Below are positions 1 to 7,852 of a stretch of 64,000 nucleotides of DNA, piece after piece. The position numbers and the translations under genes were made by a program. A model generated the notes under the pieces. It was not told the DNA's origin, searched no databases, and saw only the letters and a list, made by a program, of their open reading frames with translations. The first letter of the stretch is position 1; each line of letters starts with the position of its first letter. The DNA lies in assembly GCF_012396015.1 (NCBI RefSeq), contig NZ_JAAXOQ010000017.1, forward strand, positions 34,398 to 98,397. Direction: 5' to 3'. This stretch comes from Tsukamurella spumae. GTDB taxonomy: Bacteria > Actinomycetota > Actinomycetes > Mycobacteriales > Mycobacteriaceae.

Positions 1-631
1 TCGGCACCACCCAGATCGGCGTGCGTTGGAACACGGTCAGGTGTCCCGCGACCTTCGCGAGCTCGGGCACCAACTGCACGCCGGTCGCGCCGGTGCCGAT
101 CACCCCGATCCGGCGTCCGTCGAGCGAGAGATCGTCGTCCCATTGCGCGCTGTGCACGATCGTTCCCGCGAAGTCCTCGATCCCGTCGATCTCGGGCAGC
201 TTGGGCTGGCTGAGGAAGCCCGTCGCCGTGATCAGGACACGCGCACGGAGCTTCTCCTCCAGTCCGCCGTCGCGGACCACGGTGACCTCCCACAGCGCCG
301 CGTCCTCGTCCCATCGGGCGCCGCGCACGTCGACGCCGAAGCGCATCAACTCGCGCAGTCCGTACTTGTCGGCCACGTGGTTCGCGTACGCCTTCAGCTC
401 CCCGCCGGGGGCGTACAGCCGCGACCAGTTCGGATTCGGCTCGAAGGAGTACGAGTAGGTGACCGAGGCGATGTCCACGGCCAGTCCCGGGTAGTGGTTG
501 ACGTGCCACGTTCCGCCGAGGTCGGTTTCGCGCTCGAGGATCACGATGTCCCGGGTTCCGCGACGGACCAGCTCGATCGCCGCGCCCATGCCGCCGAAGC
601 CCGCCCCGACGATGATCACCTCGTGTGCCAT
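1..631 (-). CDS. Flavin-containing / Baeyer-Villiger-type monooxygenase (C-terminus beyond window)
   Basis: The gene reads leftwards off the window edge, so only about 210 N-terminal residues are visible. It begins at ATG 629-631 with an FAD-binding GAGFGGMG motif at about residues 9-16, followed by a GGTWHVNHYPG segment typical of flavin monooxygenases. A Baeyer-Villiger fingerprint FAGTIVHSAQWDDD and an NADPH-binding GTGATGVQ motif come later. The family uses FAD, NADPH and oxygen to hydroxylate or insert oxygen into hydrophobic substrates. It is transcribed divergently from the 2Fe-2S reductase at 724, with a palindrome between them. It is a paralogue of the gene at 23648-25132. The family call is firm; the substrate is unknown. 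Confidence 0.9.
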   Translation of the reverse strand, partial: MAHEVIIVGAGFGGMGAAIELVRRGTRDIVILERETDLGGTWHVNHYPGLAVDIASVTYSYSFEPNPNWSRLYAPGGELKAYANHVADKYGLRELMRFGVDVRGARWDEDAALWEVTVVRDGGLEEKLRARVLITATGFLSQPKLPEIDGIEDFAGTIVHSAQWDDDLSLDGRRIGVIGTGATGVQLVPELAKVAGHLTVFQRTPIWVVP

Positions 632-673
632 GCCCGTGTCCTTCCGATGGCGCGACGTCGCCGTCCCCCGAAT

Positions 674-687
674 CTACACCGGTGTAG
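674..687. promoter_or_regulatory. Perfect 14-bp palindrome between divergent genes (likely operator)
   Basis: CTACACCGGTGTAG reads the same on both strands and lies in the 92-bp gap between the monooxygenase (start 631) and the reductase (start 724). On the minus strand a TAGATT -10-like hexamer overlaps its edge at 677-672. On the plus strand it lies just upstream of where the -35 of the reductase promoter would be. This is what an operator shared by divergent promoters looks like. No regulator gene is visible next to it. Confidence 0.5.
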
Positions 688-711
688 GACGGGGCTCGTC
701 GGCTCGGCCGG

Positions 712-717
712 TAATCT
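712..717 (+). promoter_or_regulatory. -10 element for a leaderless reductase mRNA
   Basis: TAATCT ends six bases before ATG 724. With the usual distance from -10 to start site, transcription would begin at or next to the A of the start codon. No Shine-Dalgarno sequence is present. This is an inference from spacing only. Confidence 0.45.
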
Positions 718-723
718 GGAGCG

Positions 724-1746
724 ATGAGCCTGACCCCCCGATCGACGCGAAGTCAGATCGTCACCGTCGCCGAGGTGATCGACGAGACCGCGCTCGCGAA
801 GTCCTTCGTCTTCGACACCGAGTGGGACTACCGGCCGGGGCAGTTCGTGACGGTCCGCGTCCCGTCGGAGCGGACGGGGTCCGTCGCCCGGTCCTACTCG
901 CTGTACACCTCCCCGTTCGATGCCGGCCGGCCCGGCGTAACGGTCAAGCGCACCGTCGACGGGTACGCCTCGAACTGGCTGTGCGACAACCTGACCGTGG
1001 GCTCCGAGCTGGAGGTCCTGCCACCGTCGGGCGTGTTCGTGCCCGAGAGCCTCGACGTTCCCCTCCTGCTGCTCGCCGCGGGCAGCGGCATCACCCCGAT
1101 CATGTCGATCCTGTCCGCCGCACTGACCGCCGGGACGCAGCCGATCACGCTGCTGTACGCCAACGCCGACCCGGCGGCCACGATCTTCCGCGCCGAGATC
1201 GCCCGCCTCGAGGCCGAGCACGAACGGCTCACCGTCATCTGGTGGATGGAGTCCGAGCGCGGGATCCCCGATGCCGACATGCTGGCCGCGCTGCTCACGC
1301 CGTACCACTCGCGCAACACCTATCTGTGCGGTCGCGACGAGTTCATGGCCGCGTGCAAGGAGGCGTGCCGGGTCATCGGTACCCCGCGCGGGCAGGTGCA
1401 CCAGGAGATCTACGCCTCCCTCACCGGTGACGCCTTCGCCGACATCGTGCCCCACGAGGTGGCGGCCACGGCGGATTCCCCCCAGGTCACCGTCCACAAT
1501 CTGGGCGCGACCTTCACCGTGCCGTGGCCGGAGGGCGAGTCGCTGGTCGACGTGCTCATCAGCAACGGCCACGACGTGCCCTACTCGTGCCAATCGGGCG
1601 AGTGCGCGACCTGCCTGTGCAAGCTGACCAAGGGCACCGTCGCCATGGCGGTGACCGATGGACTGGACCCCGACGACGCGGAGGACGGCTACATTCTGGG
1701 GTGCCAGGCGAAGCCCACGTCGCCCGAGTTGGAGGTCGAGTACTGA
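724..1746 (+). CDS. FNR-type oxidoreductase with C-terminal 2Fe-2S ferredoxin domain (oxygenase reductase)
   Basis: The 340-residue protein has an FAD-binding barrel with the ARSYSLYTS flavin motif, then an NAD(P)-binding domain with AAGSGITPIMS. It ends in a plant-type ferredoxin domain with CQSGECATC and a fourth Cys near the C-terminus, the ligands of a 2Fe-2S cluster. Such KshB/PaaE-like proteins pass electrons from NAD(P)H to an oxygenase. It overlaps the following alcohol dehydrogenase by one base (TGATG), so the two are co-transcribed. It diverges from a flavin monooxygenase, which normally needs no separate reductase, so its partner is uncertain. A paralogue lies at 28047-29123. Confidence 0.88.
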   Translation: MSLTPRSTRSQIVTVAEVIDETALAKSFVFDTEWDYRPGQFVTVRVPSERTGSVARSYSLYTSPFDAGRPGVTVKRTVDGYASNWLCDNLTVGSELEVLPPSGVFVPESLDVPLLLLAAGSGITPIMSILSAALTAGTQPITLLYANADPAATIFRAEIARLEAEHERLTVIWWMESERGIPDADMLAALLTPYHSRNTYLCGRDEFMAACKEACRVIGTPRGQVHQEIYASLTGDAFADIVPHEVAATADSPQVTVHNLGATFTVPWPEGESLVDVLISNGHDVPYSCQSGECATCLCKLTKGTVAMAVTDGLDPDDAEDGYILGCQAKPTSPELEVEY

Positions 1747-2867
1747 TGCGCATCCGCGGAGCCGTGCTGGAGGAGATCGGGCGCGCGCGTCCGTACGCCG
1801 AGTCGACGCCGATCTCGGTCGGCGAGCTGGAGCTCGCGCCGCCCGGTCCGGGTGAGCTGCTGGTGCGCATCGAGGCCGCGGGGCTGTGCCACTCCGATCT
1901 ATCGGTGGTCGACGGCAACCGCGTCCGGCCCGTGCCGATGCTGCTGGGCCACGAGGCGGCGGGGATCGTCGAATCCCTCGGCCCCGGAGCCGCGCCCGAG
2001 GGCCTCGCCGTGGGCGACCGCGTCGTGATGGCCTTCCTCCCCCGCTGCGGCGAGTGCGCCAATTGCCGTACCGACGGCCAACTCCCGTGCACACCGGGCA
2101 GTGTCGCCAACAATGCCGGCGAGCTGCTGGGCGGTGGCCGGCGCCTGTCCCGCGAGGGCGCCGAGGTCCACCACCACCTGGGCGTCTCCGGCTTCGCCAC
2201 GCACGCCGTGGTCGACGCGCGCTCCGTGACCCGCGTGGACGCCGATGTCCCGCCGGAGATCGCCGCGGTCCTCGGCTGCGCCGTGCTCACCGGCGGCGGC
2301 GCGGTCCTCAATGCCGGAATGCCCACGGGCGGTGCCGATGTCATCGTGATCGGCCTGGGCGGGGTCGGGATGGCCGCCGTCCTCACCGCGCTGTCCCTGA
2401 AGTCCGACGGTGCCGTCGGCCGCGTGATCGGCGTCGACGCGCAGCCCGCCAAGCTCGACGCGGTGCGCGCCCTCGGAGCCGATCTCGCCTACGCCCCTGA
2501 GGAATTGGCCGCCGCGGGCGTACGCGCTCCGGTCGTCATCGAGGCCGCCGGACACCCGAGGGCCTTCGAATCCGCCGTCGCCGCGACGGCGGTCGGCGGG
2601 CGAACGGTCACCGTCGGGCTGCCCAATCCCGCTGCGCGGTCCGAGATCAGCCCCCTCGTGCTGACCGCGGAGGCCCGCACGATCATCGGCAGTTACCTCG
2701 GGTCCGCCGTGCCGCAGCGCGACATCCCGCGGTACGTCGAGCTGTGGCGCGCCGGCAAGCTCCCGGTGGAGAAGCTCATCAGCGGCGTCATCACCCTGGA
2801 GCAGATCAACGAGGGCATGGACTCCCTGGCCGACGGTGCCGCCGTCCGCCAGGTGATCCGGTTCTGA
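1746..2867 (+). CDS. Zinc-dependent alcohol dehydrogenase (MDR superfamily, AdhD-like)
   Basis: The 373-residue protein oxidises alcohols or reduces aldehydes with NAD(P). Catalytic zinc ligands fit Cys48 (GLCHSD) and His69 (GHE). Structural zinc ligands are Cys101, Cys104, Cys107 and Cys115. A Rossmann motif GLGGVG follows near residue 200. The start ATG shares its A with the stop codon of the reductase. Together with the adjacent monooxygenase this recalls the AdhD position of the mymA cluster of mycobacteria. Its last 42 bp (2829-2870) recur in decayed form at 4297-4338, beyond the Fic gene. Confidence 0.88.
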   Translation: MRIRGAVLEEIGRARPYAESTPISVGELELAPPGPGELLVRIEAAGLCHSDLSVVDGNRVRPVPMLLGHEAAGIVESLGPGAAPEGLAVGDRVVMAFLPRCGECANCRTDGQLPCTPGSVANNAGELLGGGRRLSREGAEVHHHLGVSGFATHAVVDARSVTRVDADVPPEIAAVLGCAVLTGGGAVLNAGMPTGGADVIVIGLGGVGMAAVLTALSLKSDGAVGRVIGVDAQPAKLDAVRALGADLAYAPEELAAAGVRAPVVIEAAGHPRAFESAVAATAVGGRTVTVGLPNPAARSEISPLVLTAEARTIIGSYLGSAVPQRDIPRYVELWRAGKLPVEKLISGVITLEQINEGMDSLADGAAVRQVIRF

Positions 2868-2868
2868 C

Positions 2869-4164
2869 CTATGCGCCAGGTGGCGGCTTCGGCACCGGCC
2901 GGTTCGGCGGAGAAACGCGGGTGTCGAACTTCGTACTGGCCAGGCGACGCTCGGCGGTGGTGACGAGGTCGAGGATGTCGCGGGCAAGGTAGCCGGTGGT
3001 TCCGCGATCGAGGCTCTCGCGGCGGAGAACACCCGCGTCGGCGAGCTCCTCCAACGCCGGCCGAGCCGCCGCGAAGGTGATACCCAGCGCACGTTCCACG
3101 GCACGCCCGGTGAGCACCGGCGTCTCCGGCAGCAGCGCGAGAATACGGGCGACCGCGGAGTTCGCCCGCGGCTCTCCGCGGATCCCCTGGGCAGTGCGGT
3201 GCTCGACCACGCGGGTGCGCCAGTCCGCGTCGAGTTCCGCGACCTCGTGCGCGATCCGAGTCGCCTGCTCGACGGCGAGGCCCGCCACCTCGACGAACAA
3301 TTCGAGCCAGGTGATCTGCCCCGCAACAGCTTTCTCCGCAGTGGGCGGACCGTCGTACCGGTAGCTCGTCAACCCCGACACATAGCGATCCCGGAAGGTG
3401 GCCAGCACCAGGCTGATCGGGAGCACCGCCTCCGGAGACAGACCGCCCCGTGCCAACACGGTATGGATCAAGGCTCGGCCGACCCGGCCGTTACCGTCCG
3501 TGAACGGATGGATCGTCTCGAACTGCGCGTGCACCAATCCCGCCTGGATAAGAACGCCGTTCCCCGCACCGCTGACGTAGCCGACCAGATCGTCCACCAG
3601 CCCTCGAACGAGCTCAGGCGGGGGCGGAACGAAGTCCGCATCCAGCGGATTCCAGTTCGATCCACCGATCCAGTTCTGGACGGTGCGGAGGCCCTGGTAC
3701 CGCTCGTCAGGCAGCAGCGCGGCGTGCATGGCCTCGATGTCGGCGACGCACACACTGTCGCAGGCCACGAGGTCACGGGACGCGCGCCCCAGGATCACGA
3801 TGTTGTTCGCGACCAACTGTGCCTGCTCGCTCACGCCGCGAACGTTCTCGCGCAGAGCGAGTTCTGCGATCGCGACCTGCTGCGACGACGGTGCGACCCC
3901 CTCGATCATCGAGCTCGAGATCGCCTCCGACCTTGTCAATAACCGTGAGATCGCCGACAGTCCACCCGCGCCCGCGAGCTCGCCGAGACCACGAATCGAC
4001 CGCTCCACCTCGGCCGCCCGGCCCGCGAGGTCCTGCGGAATGGACATCGGACGGCCGCTCAGCGGGTCGGGTACGTACGCCCTGTACCGGCCTCCCCGAC
4101 GCGTGCGCCGACTCGTGCCGGCGTTCGGATCCGGCTCCCAGTAGCGCTCGACCCATTCAGCCAT
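2869..4164 (-). CDS. Class II Fic-domain protein (probable AMP-transferase)
   Basis: The 431-residue protein carries the Fic catalytic motif HPFTDGNGRVGR at about residues 219-230. Upstream, at about residues 84-89, lies SSMIEG, an (S/T)xxxEG inhibitory helix, which makes it a self-inhibited class II Fic enzyme. The C-terminal 150 residues look like a winged-helix region, as in SoFic-like proteins. Fic enzymes transfer AMP or related groups to target hydroxyls; the target here is unknown. ATG 4164 follows AGGTG; a GTG at 4170 is the alternative. No antitoxin gene adjoins it. The AT-rich upstream region and flanking relics suggest acquisition. Its stop lies one base past the adh stop, convergent. 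Confidence 0.9.
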   Translation of the reverse strand: MAEWVERYWEPDPNAGTSRRTRRGGRYRAYVPDPLSGRPMSIPQDLAGRAAEVERSIRGLGELAGAGGLSAISRLLTRSEAISSSMIEGVAPSSQQVAIAELALRENVRGVSEQAQLVANNIVILGRASRDLVACDSVCVADIEAMHAALLPDERYQGLRTVQNWIGGSNWNPLDADFVPPPPELVRGLVDDLVGYVSGAGNGVLIQAGLVHAQFETIHPFTDGNGRVGRALIHTVLARGGLSPEAVLPISLVLATFRDRYVSGLTSYRYDGPPTAEKAVAGQITWLELFVEVAGLAVEQATRIAHEVAELDADWRTRVVEHRTAQGIRGEPRANSAVARILALLPETPVLTGRAVERALGITFAAARPALEELADAGVLRRESLDRGTTGYLARDILDLVTTAERRLASTKFDTRVSPPNRPVPKPPPGA

Positions 4165-4174
4165 CTGCACCTAA

Positions 4175-4242
4175 CATTGAACGCAGGAGCAATCCATTCA
4201 ATGATAGATCGATAAAGTATAATACTGTCCGATTCTGTTCAA
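4175..4242 (-). promoter_or_regulatory. Fic promoter with inverted repeat in the leader
   Basis: On the minus strand TTGAAC (4242-4237) and TACTTT (4219-4214) are 17 bp apart, giving a strong sigma-70-like promoter in unusually AT-rich DNA. A TATACT alternative overlaps the -10. Downstream, inside the leader, CATTGAA (4175-4181) and TTCAATG (4197-4203) form an inverted repeat with a 15-nt gap, which could be an operator. The base composition stands out sharply from the neighbouring GC-rich DNA. Confidence 0.5.
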
Positions 4243-4296
4243 GAATATTGAGGCAAGACGCCGACCGGATGCGGACCAACGACGACCGACCCGCTC

Positions 4297-4338
4297 GCCG
4301 ACAGTGCCGGCGTCCGCCAAGTGATCCGGTTCCGACCT
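4297..4338 (+). repeat. Decayed copy of the adh 3' end
   Basis: These 42 bases match 2829-2870, the last codons, stop and first bases beyond the alcohol dehydrogenase gene, with about four or five differences and no gaps. The stop codon is altered (TGA to CGA). The Fic gene sits between the two copies. This looks like a duplication left by the event that brought in the Fic gene, or a former junction. Confidence 0.6.
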
Positions 4339-4413
4339 CACGCAGAACGACGACACCCCAGCGAGGCGCGGCCCGGCGCTCGACATATCAACCATGAACG
4401 TTCATCATTAGCC

Positions 4414-4494
4414 ATGCTCAGCCTCCCGCCCCTGGGATGATCCCGCTACTGCTACGTACCCGGGATGCTCCCCGCGCGAGCGGGGATGGTCCCG
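4414..4494. CRISPR. Orphan, degenerate type I-E CRISPR repeat(s)
   Basis: Positions 4465-4494 carry a 30-bp unit of type I-E form, with the dyad CCCCGC-GCGA-GCGGGG followed by ATGGTCCCG. Upstream, 4414-4445 begins ATGCTC and ends TGGGATGATCCCG, so it fits a broken second copy. Only 19 bases separate them, too short for a normal I-E spacer of about 32. No further repeats and no cas genes lie in the window. It reads as the scar of a former array rather than a working one. The rest of 4165-4598 holds the Fic promoter, the adh relic and no gene that I can support. Confidence 0.5.
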
Positions 4495-4598
4495 GGCACA
4501 AGGTCGGTTCGCCATTCCTGCCGTCATCCGAGCCAGCTCGTGCAAGCATCGGCGCAGAAATTCCGAGCTGTCCGAATCTGAACGAGATTGCGGGCCTA

Positions 4599-5405
4599 TC
4601 ATTCCTCCGGCGGTGACGCCGGCCGGGGCCAGTCCAGCGGTCGCTGCTGGGCGTCGAGGCCACCGTCGGCGAAGATCACCGAGCCGACGATGTAGCGCGA
4701 GTCCGGCCCGAGCAGGAAGTCGGTGAGCGCGGCGATCTCCTCCGGGCGCCCCGCGCGGCGGGCGGGGACCAGTTCGAGGAAGGCCTTCATCGCGGCGGCG
4801 ATGTCGGGGTCCGCGTCCCGGGTCATGGGGGTGTCGATCATGCCGGGGGCGATGGCGTTGAGCCGGATCCCGTCGGCGATGTACTCGGCGGCGTGCGTGC
4901 GCACGAAGTAGGCGAGCGCGGCCTTGGTCGCGGGATAGGCGAGCACCGAACCGTATTCACCGTACGAGTCGGCCAGGTCGCAGGCCTGGTGCTCGTCGCC
5001 CCGCAGGCAGGTCTCGGCCAGGTCGATCGGCCAGCCGGGTTGTGTGGTGGTCGAGTTGGAGCTGACCAGAACGGCGGATGCCGATGCGGACCGGGCCAGC
5101 AGCGGTCGCAGCCCGACCAGCAGATCGACGGCGCCGAAGTAGTTCACCGCGACGAGCGACGACCCGGCGCGGCCGGCCGAGGGCCCGAGCCCGGCGAAGG
5201 CGGCGAAACCGTCGACCGCCCCGCTGCCCACCAGCTCGCCGATCCGTGCGACCGCCTCGAACCGTCCGCCCGGCGACCCGAGGTCCGCCTCGACGTCCGC
5301 GCCCGCCCGGTCGACGCCGACCACCCCGTGCCCCGCGGCGTGCAGGCGGTCCGCGGTGGCTGCGCCGATTCCGGATGCCGAACCGGTGACAACGTACGTT
5401 CCCAT
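4599..5405 (-). CDS. Short-chain dehydrogenase/reductase (hydroxysteroid dehydrogenase-like)
   Basis: The 268-residue protein has the N-terminal nucleotide motif TGSASGIG and a catalytic Ser region (VLVSSNS). The YPATK active site and the following NAIAPGMIDTPM segment are typical of classical SDRs. It is close in style to 3-alpha-hydroxysteroid dehydrogenase/carbonyl reductases, which often share the long insertion before Tyr. ATG 5405 was chosen because it opens the Rossmann strand. A TACCGT -10-like element six bases upstream suggests a leaderless transcript. The substrate cannot be named. It diverges from the small DUF5302 gene. Confidence 0.85.
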   Translation of the reverse strand: MGTYVVTGSASGIGAATADRLHAAGHGVVGVDRAGADVEADLGSPGGRFEAVARIGELVGSGAVDGFAAFAGLGPSAGRAGSSLVAVNYFGAVDLLVGLRPLLARSASASAVLVSSNSTTTQPGWPIDLAETCLRGDEHQACDLADSYGEYGSVLAYPATKAALAYFVRTHAAEYIADGIRLNAIAPGMIDTPMTRDADPDIAAAMKAFLELVPARRAGRPEEIAALTDFLLGPDSRYIVGSVIFADGGLDAQQRPLDWPRPASPPEE

Positions 5406-5496
5406 ACGCCCACGGTAGCGCCGCATCGGCCGATAATCCGGATGCCCCATCGATTCGTCCGGATTAGGGTGGTGGCACCCGACGAGAGGAGACGGT

Positions 5497-5655
5497 ATGA
5501 CTGCGGACGGTGTCGCCGACAAGTTCAAGGAAGCGCTGGAGAAGAAGAACGCCGCCAACCGCAAGGGGGCCGCCCATCTGGACGGCTCCGCGAAGGGTCA
5601 GGCGCCCCACGGCTCCGAGAGCCACCAGCAGCAGTTCCGCCGCAAGAGCGGATAG
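5497..5655 (+). CDS. Small DUF5302-type protein
   Basis: This 52-residue protein is charged and hydrophilic. It starts with an acidic helix-like stretch (DKFKEALEKKN) and ends in QQQFRRKSG. The FRRKSG tail and the pattern KF-EALE match the small actinobacterial DUF5302 family as I recall it. The start ATG 5497 follows GAGGAGA with good spacing. The function is unknown. The terminal basic tail could bind nucleic acid or a partner, but that is only a guess. Confidence 0.72.
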   Translation: MTADGVADKFKEALEKKNAANRKGAAHLDGSAKGQAPHGSESHQQQFRRKSG

Positions 5656-5745
5656 CAACGAGCGCCCGCGGCGGCCGTCGGGACCATCGGATAGGATTGC
5701 CATTGCACATCCAGGTCGCGCGAGGAGGCGTTCATCGACCTTCCG

Positions 5746-6624
5746 TTGCTCGTCCCCATTCCCTTCGGCCGCCCGCAGGCACCCGGCGCCCCCGCGCCGG
5801 AAAGCCCTGAGATCCAACAGGTCCGGGCCGTCATCGCATCGATCCTCGGTTCGTTGCGCAGTGGCCCGTACCTTCCCGAGTCGGGGCTGAACTGGGCCGT
5901 CGCCTACCTCACCCGCGGCGCCGAGCCGCTCCTCGTGGCCACCACCACCGACGCGGGTTGGCTGCCGCGCGGCACCGTCGTACCGGCCGACGTGCGGGTC
6001 CTCTGGAACGTCCCCACCGCGGCGGCGTGGGCCACCGTCGACGATCCCGTGCGCCAGCTGATCGAGTTCGCCGAGGGCGGCGACTACACGATCCGCGCCG
6101 TCGCCACCACGCACCCCAGCCGGGCGTACCACATCCCGAACGGGCCCTGGAAGCTCGTCGGACAGCGCCACCCCGGGCCCGTCCTACCGCGGCGCGCGAC
6201 CCGGTTCGAGGTCGTCGCCTCCCCCGCTCGCGTCGAGCGGATCCGGTCGATGGGCCCCGAGGAGGCCGCCCGGCAGACCCGCGCGCTCCTGCGCGACCTG
6301 GAGGGGGTCACCGTCGACCCCGCGCACGCGATCGGTCTCGACGAGGCGCGCGCCGAGGCCCGGCGGTACCTGTTCGGCGGGCACCCCGTGCCCCAGGAGG
6401 TCCTCGCTCAGTTGCTCCTCGACCAGGACGCCCTCGCCGACGCGCTCAGCCTCACCCGCACGTCGCCGCGCGTGCTCACGGCCGGGGGCGAGCCGCCGGA
6501 CGGTGCCGCGCTCCGCGACCGTCTCCTCGAACGCGCACTCGTCGAGGCCACGCTCTCCGCGGCGTACCACGATGTGGAGTCCGCGGTGTACGCGTGGACC
6601 TTCGCGCGCTACCTCGCCCGCTGA
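5746..6624 (+). CDS. Conserved hypothetical actinobacterial protein
   Basis: The reading frame codes for about 292 residues with strong actinobacterial codon bias. I recognise no catalytic motif. The N-terminal half is rich in Trp and beta-type segments; the C-terminal half is helical and acidic. The start is doubtful. A GAGGAGG Shine-Dalgarno at about 5722-5728 lies well upstream of TTG 5746, and no ATG or GTG occurs between the in-frame stop at 5692 and that TTG. A rare ATC start at 5734 would fit the ribosome site better. No transmembrane segment or signal peptide is seen. Confidence 0.65.
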   Translation: MLVPIPFGRPQAPGAPAPESPEIQQVRAVIASILGSLRSGPYLPESGLNWAVAYLTRGAEPLLVATTTDAGWLPRGTVVPADVRVLWNVPTAAAWATVDDPVRQLIEFAEGGDYTIRAVATTHPSRAYHIPNGPWKLVGQRHPGPVLPRRATRFEVVASPARVERIRSMGPEEAARQTRALLRDLEGVTVDPAHAIGLDEARAEARRYLFGGHPVPQEVLAQLLLDQDALADALSLTRTSPRVLTAGGEPPDGAALRDRLLERALVEATLSAAYHDVESAVYAWTFARYLAR

Positions 6625-6631
6625 ACCGACG

Positions 6632-6988
6632 TCACGGGTAGGTCTTGTACCGGTCCCAGTGCCGGTTGCACAGGTACTGCGCGGCGTAGAACACCACCTG
6701 CTGGCGCTCCCACTCCGGGTTGCCGGCCTGGCGGTACAGCGCCTGCGTCGCCGCGACGGTGCTCGCGGGGTTGCGGTCCAGGGCCGCGCAGGCCTGATAC
6801 CCGAACCGGAGCATCTGCGCATCGGTGGTGCGATTGCCGAAGGGCTTGACGAAGTCGTGCATGTTGCTCGTGACCACCAGGAACCGGCCCTGATCGAGCC
6901 GTCCATCCGCGTGGGCCGGGGCCTGGACCAGAGTCGCCGCCCCCAGCGCCGCGATCCCCGCAGCCATCGCCCTCATCAGCTTCGACAT
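6632..6988 (-). CDS. Secreted DUF732-like small protein
   Basis: The 118-residue product begins with a Sec signal peptide (KLMRAM, then a hydrophobic stretch) with likely cleavage after AHA near residue 27. The mature part of about 90 residues has Cys residues near 65 and 107 that could form a disulfide, a common feature of DUF732-like exported proteins of mycobacteria. It converges with the preceding gene. The role is unknown. The family assignment rests on length, signal peptide and paired cysteines and is moderate. Confidence 0.6.
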   Translation of the reverse strand: MSKLMRAMAAGIAALGAATLVQAPAHADGRLDQGRFLVVTSNMHDFVKPFGNRTTDAQMLRFGYQACAALDRNPASTVAATQALYRQAGNPEWERQQVVFYAAQYLCNRHWDRYKTYP

Positions 6989-7128
6989 CGTCCGCTCATC
7001 TCCGTCGGGGTGGGACCGCGCCCCACGTGCCGACGATTATCGCTGATCGACGTCGTCCGCGTGACGATTCGCTGACGTCCCGGCCGCGGGGCGGGCACGG
7101 GCACCGTCGGGCTGCCTATCGTGAGGCC

Positions 7129-7773
7129 ATGACCGGATTCGACGACGCCCTGTCCGCCCTCCGCTCGCAGGCAGCCGCCGCGGGCGGCCCGATGGAGGCC
7201 TTCGCCGCGGAGCAGCGCTCCCTCGCGGAGGCCGGCCCGCCCACCGGCGTCGCGCGCCCCGGCACCCCGCTGCCCGACGGTGCCGTCCTCGATCCGCACG
7301 GATCCCCGACCACCTTGCGTGCGGTGCTCGGCGGCCGCCCCGCCGTGATCGTCTTCTACCGCGGCGCGTGGTGCCCCTACTGCAACCTCACCCTGCACAC
7401 CTACCAGGCCGAGCTCGCGCCCGTCCTCGCCGCGCGAGGCGTCGAGCTCGTCGCGATCAGTCCGCAGCAGCCCGACGGTTCGCTGTCCGTCACCGAGAAG
7501 AACGAGCTCACCTTCGCGGTCCTCTCCGACCCGGGCCTCGCCATCGCCGACGCCCTCGGCATCGTCACCGCGCCCTCCGACGGTGCGCGCGAGGCGCAGC
7601 TCGGGCTCGGCCTCGACGTGGCCGCGGTGAACGCCGACGGCACCACCCGGCTCCCGTACCCGACGGTGCTCGTCGTCGACGCCGGCGGCACCATCCGCTG
7701 GATCGACGTGCACGCCGACTACACGACCCGCACCGATCCGTCGGCGATCCTGGAGGCCGTCGACGCGCTCTGA
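7129..7773 (+). CDS. Peroxiredoxin-like (AhpC/TSA) protein
   Basis: The 214-residue protein has the thioredoxin-fold sequence FYRGAWCPYCNLTL, with both Cys of a CPYC pair, and the later PYPTVLVVD segment of the AhpC/TSA superfamily. Members reduce peroxides through a cysteine sulfenate. The N-terminal 60 residues are an alpha-helical extension seen in the peroxiredoxin-like subgroup. TATCGT at 7117-7122 lies six bases before ATG 7129 and there is no Shine-Dalgarno, so the mRNA is probably leaderless. A strong hairpin shared with tuf lies downstream at 7800. Confidence 0.82.
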   Translation: MTGFDDALSALRSQAAAAGGPMEAFAAEQRSLAEAGPPTGVARPGTPLPDGAVLDPHGSPTTLRAVLGGRPAVIVFYRGAWCPYCNLTLHTYQAELAPVLAARGVELVAISPQQPDGSLSVTEKNELTFAVLSDPGLAIADALGIVTAPSDGAREAQLGLGLDVAAVNADGTTRLPYPTVLVVDAGGTIRWIDVHADYTTRTDPSAILEAVDAL

Positions 7774-7799
7774 TCGCGCGAACCGAGGCCCGGACATGC

Positions 7800-7837
7800 G
7801 AAACGGCGCCCCTCCCCGAAGGGAGAGGCGCCGTTTC
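7800..7837. terminator. Bidirectional terminator between the peroxiredoxin gene and tuf
   Basis: GAAACGGCGCC (7800-7810) and GGCGCCGTTTC (7827-7837) are exact complements, with a nested CTCCC/GGGAG stem inside and a CGAA loop. The A and T runs at the stem foot let it end transcription from both sides: the peroxiredoxin gene on the plus strand and the str operon on the minus strand. Confidence 0.8.
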
Positions 7838-7852
7838 AGCTGCGACCGAAGA

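Noticed and set aside
4198..4395. 65-codon minus-strand frame upstream of the Fic gene
   Set aside because: It runs through the decayed adh copy and the AT-rich Fic promoter. It has no ribosome site, and its composition reflects the relic.
4408..4663. Small minus-strand frames over the CRISPR relic
   Set aside because: Their DHPRSRGEHP-like and PLARGAS-like peptides are the usual translation of type I-E repeats, not proteins.
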